This document shows, in pieces, positions 24,967 through 37,477 of a stretch of 64,000 nucleotides of DNA. The position numbers were made by a program, and so were the translations under genes. A model generated the notes under the pieces. That model saw only the letters and a list, made by a program, of their open reading frames with translations. It ran no database searches and was not told the origin of the DNA. Where the stretch lies: contig JAKNDB010000015.1 in the NCBI GenBank assembly GCA_024305405.1, forward strand, positions 316,001 to 380,000, read 5' to 3'. This stretch comes from Dirofilaria immitis (taxonomy: Eukaryota > Nematoda > Chromadorea > Rhabditida > Onchocercidae). Position 1 is the first letter of the stretch. Each line of letters starts with the position of its first letter.

Positions 24967-27900
24967 TTACGATAAATCTGGCATTCGATAAAAACTGATT
25001 GTACGACTTTCAGTAGCTACTGCTAATGATATAAGCTGTTGATGAAAACGCATTGATGTCAATGTTCCAATCCGACCACCAACTAACCAATCATCCTGGC
25101 GGATTTTACCTAACTGCTTACCATTCACATCAAACAATTTTATCAGGGCTGCATCATCCATGCAGCCGATACACTGAAATTATTTATAAATTTCGACTGA
25201 AAACTCGTTTGTTGAATTAAATTAAATTTGAATAAATAAAATTATTAGGATATATCAAAATTTCTAATACTAATCTGTAATTTCAACAATCAATAAACAA
25301 CTGTGCACTGCACTCAATAAAATTTTAAAAACCGAATTTTTCATCATATTTCTAGAACAATCTGTAAATTTTAAGGAAATTACTAAAAGATTTTCCCATT
25401 AAAAATCCATGAAAATATCCACAAACAGCTTGGAATAGATAATAAATTAAATCACTTTCCCATGATATTAAGTTTAATACTCGAGTTTTTTATAATCAAA
25501 ACATATGAGAAGAAGATACCTGACTGTGGGTGTGAACTTCCATATTTGTTAAGCTATCTTTTCTCGGAGAACTGCAGGCATTAAAACTGACTACTGGTTC
25601 CTATAACTTAAATTCTATGAATCAAACATTACAGATTTCAATTTCAAGAATCAAATTATGTCAAACTATATATACAAAAAGTCTACATAAATCTCAAAAT
25701 TTCTCATAAGAAAAATTGAGTAACAAACTCTGAACATTCGCGGCTCCCACAAACGTATTTCGCCATCTCTTGAACCAGCGATTAGTCTCATATTCCCTTC
25801 GGAAGATTCACCCAACAGATTAGAGAAAAGCGAAAGTCCAATAACTGGCTCTTCAAGTTCTCGGAATGACATTGTACGACGCGATTTGTCAGGCAACCGT
25901 GGATCGTAAACATTTACTAATCCATCACTTAGACCTAAGATGGTCATTTTAAAAACAATAAATATTTCAATAATAGTAGTAAACCTAAGGTCCTAACAAT
26001 TTAATGTCCCACTAAAGTTTTCGGTGATTTCCGTGAAATGTTTTTCACTTCTAGTATTATTATCAAAATAACTCTACGTAAAAACAAAGTGAAAATGGAA
26101 TTATACCAATTGCAAGAAGATTGCTCCCTGAATTATCAAGGCTCAATTTTGTGACAGCACAATTCTTAGCACCAATTTGAATCTCCTGCATTTTCTTCTC
26201 TGTGTGGGCGTCCCATAAACGACATACCTTCACATTACCGGAAACTGCCATGACACCACATTTTTGATTCCAACTAAAATTATATAAATCATAATGATTA
26301 CATTGAAATAACTTAACATGCGTGAAAAGAATTAACAAACAATGTTCTTTAAATCTGGAACTTTGGAGAAAAATTAGAATCATCCATTTACGATGAATGG
26401 CCAACACGCAAACACATCATACTAACAAGAATGCAGCGTCAAATACATAGAAATCCGTTCATTTTTTACTTTTTCAAAAATCAGTATAAAATGGAAAAAT
26501 TACCTATAAACAGATGCGAGGTTCCTGTTCATTGGAATGCTAATCGGTGCATCTTTCAAAAGGTAAGCAGCTGTTATCATCTGCTGCTCAGTTTCAAAAT
26601 CATGAGAATAAATAGAATATCCCGGATCCCAAATCCTCATCAAACCATCTTCACTACAAGTCATTAGCAATTCACGTGTCATTTCATTTATTACGTGCAA
26701 ATCGGTTACTATATCCTGAAATATAACTAAAATAAATTTGGAAATACAATATGATAATAAGATGCTGGTTATTCCACATAACATTAACATCGTTTTCTAA
26801 TTATTAGTGCCCTAATGATCAAACCATTGAAAAATAAAAAATAATTCATAACATTCTACGCTATCCCCAAAATCAGATTGCAACTGTACAACTGTTTTGC
26901 GACCAAATAGATGTTTCCATCTAAACAATGGGCAGAAAAGAATGATTATTTCAGCAGTGAAAATAATACGTCAGAGCTTCTCCTGAGAAGCACTGCTCTT
27001 TCCAATCGACATCGAAACTACTCACATTTACAAAGCGATTACTGTTGTGGCAGAGAAATTTCCGAACATCATACAACCGCTGCAATTCACACCGCCAAAT
27101 GGTCACTACTTCGCCATCGCATGAATATAAATGAGGTCTTATTTGGCTCCAAGCCAAACATTTACTTACCGCATCTGTTTTTACAGTCAACGGATGACCA
27201 TCAAAAATATATTCTAAAAAAAAGGTTTAGAAAAATTTTCTTCCACAATTGAGCTTAAAAAGTGAGATGAACAATCAATAACGCTGTTCTGCCATTTAGT
27301 ACAGTGCAATTACTGATAATAAAATGACTGAACATGAGAACACATCCAAAAAGTGACTTAACAAAATTCCCAAGTCACTTTCTCCAACTTTTAACTTATA
27401 ACGATCAATTTTTGTTCAAACTGCTACTTTGACTGCTATAACATAGTAATTATCAAAAAATAATTGTTAACGGAAAAAAAATTTGAAAATTTTGATAATT
27501 GACATACCTCTTCTTTAAGCGCTCGAATTTCCTTCTTTGAAGTTTGTTGCAAACCTTCGTCTTTATGCGACGCCCAATCACTCGGCATGGAATGGGTTGC
27601 CAAACGATCAGTTATGCCATCGCCAACTTCTCCTATAATCAAAAAAAATGAACTGTTTCTATCACTTGATCGCATTTTCAATGAGTAAATTGCGATATCA
27701 GAACAGGAATTTAGAGAACTATACACGCCATTTTACTGAAACATCCTACATCAAAAAGCGATGTTTATCGATCAAACTTTAGAGAAAAAATCGTTTAATC
27801 TATCAATTAAAATTAACTTAAATTAACAAACCTTGAACTACATCCAAAATGGGTTCAGTAAATCGTCTCGTACACCATGGTACAAATTCCGTTGTTACTA

Positions 27901-30555
27901 AAGCAACTACCGGTTCTCTCTCTGTAGAAGAACTTTCATCCAATTTTGTCATACTTTTAATTGTCGGTGAATACATCTGAAAAACTTATCAATTCCTGGA
28001 AACTAAAATCTTTCAGTTTTAAATGTAAATAGATGAAATAAACTGTCAGTTCACAACCAAAAATAAAGATAATACATTTCGTTTAGGTGTGAAGATCGAA
28101 GATTGATGAAACACTGGTAACTGTTCTTGACGTCGCGATTCCAGACTCAACGTATTTTCTGAATTCCTGCGCATATGATCATCTAAATAGGGTGGTGTTG
28201 CTGCCAAATCCAATGTAGGTGAACCGACAATAAATGTTACTGCTTCAGTAGGATATGATTCATTCTGCTAAAAATTGAGAAGTTTAAATTTAAATAATTG
28301 AAAAACATATCAAGCAACTTGAATCATAATCCCATGTAATTTTCGCATCTTAATCAACCGATGCAAGAAAATATCTGGTTTCGAGCCTTCAATATAACTA
28401 AATTACCTAATATACATAAATAATGATCTAGTTCCTTAGAATTTATCTTCTCCCATGCAATTTGGGAAAATGATGCCATCTTAAACTTCTGTTTTCGAAA
28501 TAAATAACATTTACCTTGCTTAACGATGTTCTTTCAACACAGTTAAACTTCTTTTTCTCTCGTGTCTTGTTGTTGCTATCTTATCAACATGTTCGATCAA
28601 CACCTTAACAAAACAACTTTTGTAGTCGAACTATGCTGAACTGCTTGGTAGTTCTACAAGCATAAAACATTAAAATCAGTAAGAAATTTCAAGCAATCTA
28701 AAATTCACGCATCAAAATAAAAAAAAGATATTGAGCTTAAAAGTCTCTAAAAAGTGATGAATAACAATCCTTTCTAAAAATGATTTGAATTTTTTCAAGC
28801 GATAAAAATTCTAAATAAAATATTTTGATACACTAACTTGTGCCATTTCAGCGATCTTATTTACAGGATCCAGAGAAAGCCGGAGAAGTGAAAGCCAAAT
28901 ACGTTCAGATTGGTCGTTGAATGTCTTCGATCCCAAGAATTCAATTTGTTTCATAGCTTTATTTCTAGAATATCATATGAACCATTAGAATTGTAAATTC
29001 TATCAAAATCAAAACACTGTTGAAGGTTGAAATGCTAGAAATATATAGATACAAAAACATACTTGAAATTTTCGTCACGCATTTCTTTTGAGGAAGCCAG
29101 TAGTTTAGCGGAAAAATCATTCAATGCGCTACTATCAAACATCGACTTCCACTGTGCATAAACTTTATCCGCAACTACTCCAGACACTCAAAATATAAAA
29201 CTGTTAACAACAACGGAAATTAATTCTAAATGATGTTGTCTGAAGAATAAAACCTACTGCATTTACAAACAGTTACAGAAGAACTGCAAAAAAAAAACAG
29301 CGTACTGAGAACTTTTTCTTTTCATTCATATTATTAGTTGGAATATTCGGCAATCATTATGAAATTAACTTAAGTCAAGGCTAAGCGAATCAAAGTTGAA
29401 TTTTCAACTGTCTTTTAATGTTAAACAATAGTTGAACTTTTTAACAAAAGTCTACCGAAATTCATTGAATTTGATCTTCGAGGTGAATTTAATGGAGCTT
29501 CCAAAAATGAACTCGCCTTCGAGATGCAGATCTGGAAAAATTAGTCATGTAACACTTGAAGATGTTAAAAAGTAACTAAAGCAATATTCTTTAAGTGCAA
29601 AATAAACCTTGGAAGACTACGATCATAACCACGAGTTACAAACGCATCATCTTCTTCGTCAATTGAACGTAAAGGCTTCATTTCTTGTTCACCTGCCTAA
29701 ACTGAGAGAAATGTAATTAACTAAATACCAAAAAGGAATTCAAAAGTTCCTATGTGACTTTGGCGAGATGAAATAGTCTTTAGAATACGCAATATGTAAT
29801 AACGATTTGAAATACGTCAAATGGCATAAGGAAAAATGTTTAGAGAAGCAAATACAATTCACTGAAAATCAAAATTTCACCGAAAGTTTTCTCTCCTGAA
29901 TTTCTTTTGCTCAATCTTTTCATTAAGATCCATTGATAAACTGGCAAAACGATTTTCAAAATCAATAATAAACCATTGCATTGCCACAACCAATTCTGCA
30001 CGAACAAGTACTGAACCATCGAAAGTGCATTTCATTGAAAGTTTATCACAAACTTCATGGTCAATCTGTGAGAAGTATAAATATTAATTCATGTTATTAG
30101 CATAATCCACAAATCGATTCATAGAAAAACATACAATTGTAGCATGTTCGATATTTTCCGATTTATTTCGTACGAGACATCCAATTGCATAAACTGCAGC
30201 CGCACGTACTTCCGGAACTGAATCGTCCAAAATTCAAGAACCTTAAGAAATGCAAAGAGTTTAATTCCTGATTTCAATTAGCCAACTACAACATTTGGGT
30301 CTACTTTTTCCGATCATAATTCCTTTTCCAAGCCATTTTTCAAGGATTTTTAAAAAATATTTATACCCTTTCATAAGCAGCCAATCGAATCGCTTGCCAC
30401 CTGGCATCATCGTAATCAGCCCAAAGCCGCCCAAGACCAATAAGCAACCATAAGCGGAGCAGTCTACACTGTCGCAAAGCTGCATCTGACAAAAGCTCGA
30501 TGCAGAGTGTTACATATCTATTATCAGTTAGCAATTCTTGTGCAGGTCTAAAATG

Positions 30556-30587
<32 letters not shown>

Positions 30588-33500
30588 TCAAGAAAAATAA
30601 AAATTCCTCGATAAATATCCAATGCATGCTTTTATAGTTCAACAACTGAAACTGAAATTACAAACTTATAATTATTTTCAATCAAAGCAGCCATTACAAA
30701 TGCCGGGACAATTTTTGCCGAGGATTAGTATTAGGGTCGTTCAGAATTGTCAAAAATACATATATCTGAAAAAAAATGATCTTTCATTTTACTGTAATTA
30801 AACAACAAAGAAATTCGTCATTTGTTTCTTAAATCTTGATAGTTTCTTAGAATGATGCTCTCAGAACAATTTCGAAACATGTTCTCAATTTCGAATCCAA
30901 TATGAGAACTTGTTACTCCCGCCATGCCTTCTGGCTAAAAATTCTCCCATTTTAAAAATTCCTAAAAAATTGCTAAAATTCCCAAATCAAATTTGGCTAA
31001 AAATTCCCAAATCGTAGTGTTTACTGATGAAAAAGGACATTAAACTCTTTCTTTTAAAACTTAATTTCCTTGCGATTTCAGAGTTAATAATTTTTACATT
31101 CTGTCTTTACGCAAAACTTACCCCGTTCTTTATCTTTAATGAGATCCACTTGACAACTTGTTTCTACAGCAAGGATTTTTGCCCAAATAAACGCCAACCA
31201 CGGCCGTAGTTCTTTTGTTGCACTTTGAAGCAATTTTAGAACATATGGAAACACACCGACAGAGAGGGCATGACCCACGGCCCATGAACCCAAATCCAGA
31301 AAGCGGGCCAGAAGCTCCAATGCTTTCACTCGATGTACCTGAAAATGCATCTAAAGACAATAATTACAATCATTTTTTATCAGATTTTATATCAAAGTTT
31401 CAAAAAATCTTCTCAACTTAGTAATAAATTTGAAAATAGCCCAAAAGATATTATTGCTTTATAACAACTCTCAATCAGTACCTGACTCAAAAGTACTTGC
31501 AAAACAACAGGAAGCTGTTGTGGAGGAGTTCGGCGTTCGCCACCATATTTAAGCCAAACTTCGAAAGCTTGCAACTGTTCAATAAAAACCAGTTATGTGT
31601 GTAATCTGTTTCATCAACCGGTGAAAACTGGGAACTCACATCAATAAGCACTGTAAAATGATGCCAAATATTGAGAACTTTTCCAAAAATGAAAAATGAC
31701 AGAATGAACACAATCAAAATTAAAATTTTCTGTGGAAGCTGTTTAGTGATAACAAAATTATTGATTGTATTTGAGTTCTTTTATTTGCTATAGAAGAATT
31801 CACAACAGCACTCGTTACATTCGTCATCGGCGACTGAACTTCTATGATCAATCAATACCACTGACATATGAATAATTTCAACTTAAACATACTTTCATGA
31901 CGAACGGATGAACGTGAGAAATATATTTCTCTTGCAACAGACCAAAGTTTCTGTTTTGGTGTTGTGAACCCTTGTATTTGACTCAGGCATAAATCAATGG
32001 TATAATCCCAAGCATCCCAAAGAGGATGATTATGAATAGATGGTAAAGAAGGATGAGAAATAACGTGACACTGATTTTCGCGCATTACTCGGTTTGCCAG
32101 TATAAAACTTCGAAATACTGATGCAAGTAGCAAATCCTGAAAAATAATACAAGAAAAAGTCATATTTTGGATAAATTTACAAAGGAATTTTATTACATAT
32201 TATTAAAATAATATATTGAAGTATAAAAGAAAACAATAAATCATTAAAAACGAATAATTACTACTTTAAAAGCAAGTAGTTTAAAGTAAAAATAGTGATG
32301 ATAAGATAGTAGGAGTAGAATAGAATAATGACAAACTGCAGCTATAATAATCGGTATTATAAATGCAGTTTGACTATAAAACAAGATTTTCTAAAGAACC
32401 GAATCACGAGATTGCTAACAGATAGAATCTAAAGCGTACTAGTCGAAACAGTTTTTGGAACAATTCTTTTGGAAGTGAACTCCATGCAATTGTGTCAGTG
32501 ATGGCCGTGAATATCCAGTTTAACTCGCCAAGCACAGTTCGACGATCACTTAATTGACCAGGAATCTTATCGACTATTGTTACCGGAAATCGATCCTGAA
32601 GCATTAAAATTATACCAAATACACAGCGCAATATACTGTCTGATTAAATACTATCCATGATATATGAACAAGGCTACTATACCTCTAGGTCATTTTTCAA
32701 GATATACCATAACACTGAAGTTTGGATTGGCGTTAAAATACAGGAAGTAAAAAGATCAGCCGGAAGTCTCGAATCCATCGGAAGTAATTCCTGATCTGCA
32801 CATGCTCCAATATGAATACATTCCTATAATTTCAATAGGTTATCATATAGCATCTCAATTCGAATCCATGTATATTTCAAGAAAAATTTACTTTAAAATT
32901 TGGCTTCTTTCGAAATCCAAACGCAGATGCTTTTTCTTCAAGACTCATTTCCGCTTGAATGATTGGCAGAGGTGGTGGACGTGTTTCCATATGTTCGTCG
33001 AGCTGCTTAACCCATTCCTTTTCATGATCTTCAGCAAAACGAAAGAAAGACTTAACTAAAAATACATCATGACTTATGAAATTCGATGATACAAGGGATA
33101 AAAACACCTTATCAATCACTTCGACTCGCAGAATAGGGATAGAAACATGAAGCTAAATTGGATTAAGAAACTAAAAAATCGAAAAAGCATTAATTATTTT
33201 CAAACAACCTTGAAGACTTTTCTTGCCAAAATGAAAAAATCACAATTGTTAAAGCTTTCTGCACTCATATCAATACTAAATGCCGTCAAATTTCTCACAA
33301 AAAAATTTCTAGACTTACTAGCTAGACCAGCGCAATGGCAATCCCACACATACACGGCCGGATGACCCATCCACGACTGTAAATCAAAAATCGAAAGCGG
33401 GATATACTGAAATATATTTAACATATTAGAAATTGATTAGTCGGATAACTGAAAAAAGAATTTTCACATGTTTGAAATATTTTATATACCTGAGTAAAAT

Positions 33501-34902
33501 TTTTGTTGAAAACCCATACTTCACCATTTTCAGTTGGTCTTGGAACACCATGTCCATTATAATGGAACAGAATGCGCTCTTCTTTGGCATTGCGCCGCAA
33601 ACTTTGACATAATCGTCGCACATCATCCACTGTTGGATCATTGGCTGTTTTATACCTAGAAGAAAGAAAACTAAAATATTCGAATCATAATTTTATTCGA
33701 TTATAAATAGCACCAACAATTTAGCAAATTAATATATATATTTATAGAATAAATAAATAATCTTCCCAACCCTTAGAAATTCAAATTTATACAATAAATA
33801 ACATCTAAGAACCGCAAATAACCTACTGCTATCGAGTTACCTTGCACGTGGCTGCCAGCGTTCATAATTTTTTGCAATGCATTAGCAATTTTAATTACAG
33901 CTTTCTGAGGATTCATCCCCAATGGATCAATCCAGCATTCCTTCCGTGCACATGGATTCGGTTTATGAACATCTGGTGGATCGACACCAATATTAAGACA
34001 TAGGACAAGAGCTACTGATACTGTTCTCATGCGTTCTTTTGAATATTTCCGCCTGTAACAATTTCAAAGATGAAATGATTGAAATTTTTTAGAGCTCTTG
34101 CTCCAAGAAAGATATATTCTCTGCCGGTATATTGACAATAGACAAATGAAAATTCTGATTACAAAAACAGGTGAAACTGTTCGAATTTTAGAAAATATAA
34201 AATTATTAGCAAAAGGTATACCATAAATCTCTATCAGCAATTTCCTCTTTAATGCCCACGATTTTCTCCACATGTCGCAATTCTTGAAACCACGTTGGTA
34301 GTGGTGGATCAGTACGCTAGAATAGTATATGGAATATTTTTAAGTCATAATAATCTCCACTCTTATGACAGTATATGCTTATGAACATATTAGTTTTCAA
34401 TGATAATGTTTCTGTACTAGCAACTCATAATATTAATCATATTATTAGCAAGAAAAATAAGGAAATATCTTTATCATTTGACATTATCTACCACAGATCG
34501 ATTTATATAATAGAAAATGTACAGTTGAATAAACACAAATCTCAAAATTCGAAATCATACTAATTAATGCTATCCAAACATCATGTGACTACTATCTTGG
34601 ACAACAAAATATATCTGCTCATATTTACTTTGAAATCTCAAAATTCGAAATCATACTAATTAATGCTATCCAAACATCATGTGATTACTATCTTGGACAA
34701 CAAAATATATCTGCTCATATTTACTTTGAAAGTTGCTTGATGCTCTACAAATCAAAATTACTGCCATTCATTTTATGGTATAATTTTTATATCCTTACTT
34801 GGTTATATGGACTCTGCTTATCATAAATGTTTTGAAAAGCTAAAATTCTAAAAAAAATAAGGGAAATAAAAATTCCTAAGTCAAACTCACAGCATCATCC
34901 AT
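24967..34902 (-). CDS. daf-15: Raptor, mTORC1 scaffold subunit
   Basis: Regulatory-associated protein of mTOR, which presents substrates to the kinase; daf-15 in C. elegans. About 29 exons and 1,400 residues; human raptor has 1,335. Exons 5' to 3': 34902-34891, 34316-34222, 34052-33841, 33655-33490, 33406-33319, 33055-32892, 32823-32683, 32595-32440, 32136-31893, 31650-31482, 31338-31122, 30765-30662, 30547-30367, 30241-30135, 30065-29881, 29696-29608, 29531-29456, 29186-29063, 28964-28838, 28267-28076, 27976-27832, 27632-27508, 27213-27032, 26920-26860, 26715-26504, 26273-26107, 25934-25729, 25600-25520 and 25173-24967. The caspase-like N-terminal domain has [20 protein letters not shown] and [12 protein letters not shown], with the His and Cys positions kept. 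HEAT repeats follow ([20 protein letters not shown]). A Ser-rich linker ([16 protein letters not shown]) precedes the WD40 propeller ([40 protein letters not shown]). At least six single-base gaps interrupt the frame, and three junctions (exons 11/12, 12/13, 23/24) remain out of phase. Confidence 0.93.
30553..30590. repeat. TA microsatellite in a raptor intron
   Basis: A run of TA dinucleotides with one G interruption, inside the 114-base intron between raptor exons 12 and 13. This is close to an unresolved splice-phase mismatch. Confidence 0.8.
34540..34731. repeat. 96-bp tandem duplication in raptor intron 1
   Basis: Two adjacent 96-base copies, 34540-34635 and 34636-34731, differ at a single base (CTACT versus TTACT after CATCATGTGA). 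Near identity indicates a very recent duplication or an assembly duplication. Confidence 0.9.
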
Positions 34903-34911
34903 CGATTACAG

Positions 34912-34921
34912 CTGTAAGTGA
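34912..34921 (-). promoter_or_regulatory. Probable spliced-leader acceptor of raptor
   Basis: On the minus strand a tract ending CACTTACAG lies nine bases before the ATG at 34902. The first coding exon is only four codons. The acceptor fits trans-splicing; this is inferred. Confidence 0.4.
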
Positions 34922-36760
34922 TACATATGTCTTGCCGAAAAATTACAAAAAAAAGCAACAACGGAATTTTTTATTTGAGATCGACATACATACTCTTATC
35001 GAAGCATTGAAGCTTATCGAACATAACCTATAAGTTGTTTCAATCATATTCAATAAATAATACGATAAGGAAAAAACAACAAATGTTTTGGAAAGAAAAA
35101 GTAAAAATAATTTCAAAATTACTCTCAATCTTTGTCAACGCTATTACTTTTTTTTATTCTTAATACACAAATCTTGCAAATCTTTGCTGTTTGTTTCTCA
35201 TTATAGCACTGTATTGCGAGAAATATCATCAACTTCCGCCAGTTTTTTAAACTCAAACTATTACTTCGTTTCACCTTAGGTATTCAAATTTTTGGTAATG
35301 TGATAAGTATGAGAATTCTCGCACTGTCTGCATTCTCAAAGTGCAACACTCTTTTTCTTTACTTCATATTCTCTAACCACGACCAATAACTAACTCTTTT
35401 GACATCAGGAATGCATGATGGAATAGCAGTAATTCGAAAAATAAACCGAAGGAGAAAACCGCTCAAATAATCCGGAATTCTGGTAGATAGCTCATTCCTG
35501 AGTCCTGTAACCTCTGAGATGTTCCCATCCTGACCTCCTCTCTCATTTATTATGACAATAATGTTTCTAATACCTCTATGAAACTTCTGATCTCAATGAT
35601 TTATTTTTAGTTTAAATAATGAGAAATGATTGGCAACAACTCGAATAAATTACGTTATGAAAATATTATGAGAAAATTGATTCATCAGTAAATCAGAAAT
35701 CAAAGGGATTCGTGAAAATTTAACACAACCATAAATCAGACAGAGAATTGAACTCATCTTCAATTTTTTTTTTTTTTATCTCTCACATAAATAGTTTAAA
35801 CCTTTTTCTACACAGAAATTTAGCTATTTATTCCAAATATATCATCTCTAGATTTGTTTTTAAATGAATAGTTAAAATAATAAGACATGAAAAAATTTAA
35901 ATTAAACCCTTAATACTGCAATAATTGCAACGCATCGATTATAGCAAAACTACTTTACTTGATAGCTTGTTAAAATAAAATGATACGTTTCACGTAAATC
36001 AAGAAGTACAAGAGTGAATTATATATATAGTAATGGTAATGATTATGAGCATAAATGTGTGGAATTATAATACTTGAAAAAAAGTAAGAGCAATGAAAGG
36101 ATTAACATTATTGATACATCTTGGTGTATTTTAAAAAATTTGAAATTGTAATTAAATAAATTTAAAAATTTATAATCTTTGATATAAGAGCGAATTAATT
36201 TAAAAAGTAAGACTAAAATAATTATTTAAAAATTAACAAATTAATTTAAAGCCATTACAAATCATTCATTACTAATACTTTAACAAATATATTGATAATT
36301 TGAACGAAAAAAATCAACGCATATTTCCGCATTCATTTGTAAAGTAAACGAATTTATTTCAAAGATAAAACGTGTAATGACGTGTAACGTGCAAATTAGA
36401 AGACGTTTACGATTACTTACAGAAATAATACGACACGTACTTTGAGCATTCCTAATAAATATATAAATTTTCAATGAAAGATTATTATCACACACAATAT
36501 TACATTGAAATTTCTATTCATTGTTTATCCATTCTTAAAAATAATAAATATGTGACGTGAAAATTTGACAATTTATAAATATGAAATGGATGATGCAATA
36601 TATTCGTCTAAGCTTATAATATGCAAATTTTTTGTATCAATAAGATTTTAGTTTAATATTTACTTGATATTTTGTTATTTCAAACGTGCGTTTTGTTGCG
36701 CGGTTCATTCTTTGTTTTGCTTTCGTCATTCGGTGTGTTGTTTTATCAGTGACAATTAAG
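34922..36760. other. Intergenic between divergent raptor and tubulin genes
   Basis: About 1.8 kb between genes transcribed away from each other, so promoters of both probably lie here. It is A+T-rich with a T-run near 35767. No coding exon or RNA gene is recognised. Confidence 0.5.
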
Positions 36761-36926
36761 ATTTTGCACGTTTTATTTACATGTCTTATTTACGTTTTAT
36801 TTACGTTTTGTTTTTTTTTTAAATTATAATTTAGTTAGTATAATTTTGCATGTCTTATTTACACGTCTTGTTTACGTTTCATTTATGTCTTATTTTTTTT
36901 TCTTAATTATAATTTAGTTAGTGTAA
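36761..36926. repeat. Two-copy ~82-bp repeat upstream of tubulin copy 1
   Basis: Two units begin near 36761 and 36842. Each contains several TTTATTTACGTTTT-like motifs, a T-run and TTATAATTTAGTTAGT. The matching region upstream of tubulin copy 2 lacks the expansion, so it arose after the tubulin duplication or was lost in copy 2. Confidence 0.65.
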
Positions 36927-37454
36927 TATTTAGCTAAGATTATGAGATGTATTCAAATTGAAAGAGCTAATATATTATCTCTGATTATTCAATGTCAAAT
37001 TTTAATATTTGGCCTGAATGGAATTTTCTCTAGCATAAAATTACTACTGCAGAAGAATCTGAATCTAAAAGCAGGGATTCTTTGAAGCATCAGATTTTTT
37101 TTCTTGTGCTCAGTTAGATTATTTATCATAGCTAACTTAGTATTAATTTGAGTTTGTCTTACGGTAAGTATTTTTATTCTTCTATCTTCTACTTTTTAGC
37201 TTTTTTTATTGGTCTTAGCATACTTTCTGTATATGGCCTGATTGCGATCACTTGGGAATTTATTTGGCAAAATTGTAATTTCGAATAACATTCAGCAGTT
37301 TGAAATATGTATCACATTTAACTAACCAGTCTCTAGTTGTCGATACTGGAAAACTTAGACATGTTTTTAATTGCTCAATGAATTATTAGTTGTGCAATAA
37401 ATTTTGCTAAACAAATACTGGTGAATTATATTGAGGATAGTAGCATGTCTATGC

Positions 37455-37465
37455 ATATTTTTCAG
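37455..37465 (+). promoter_or_regulatory. Splice acceptor inside the insertion of tubulin copy 1
   Basis: ATATTTTTCAG ends 12 bases before the ATG at 37478. It lies inside a ~490-bp segment absent from copy 2. It probably serves as the spliced-leader acceptor for the altered first exon. Confidence 0.4.
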
Positions 37466-37477
37466 CAAGAATTTACA

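Noticed and set aside
26911..27252. 113-codon plus-strand open frame
   Set aside because: It is the antisense of raptor WD40 exons, whose minus-strand frame shows conserved sequence.
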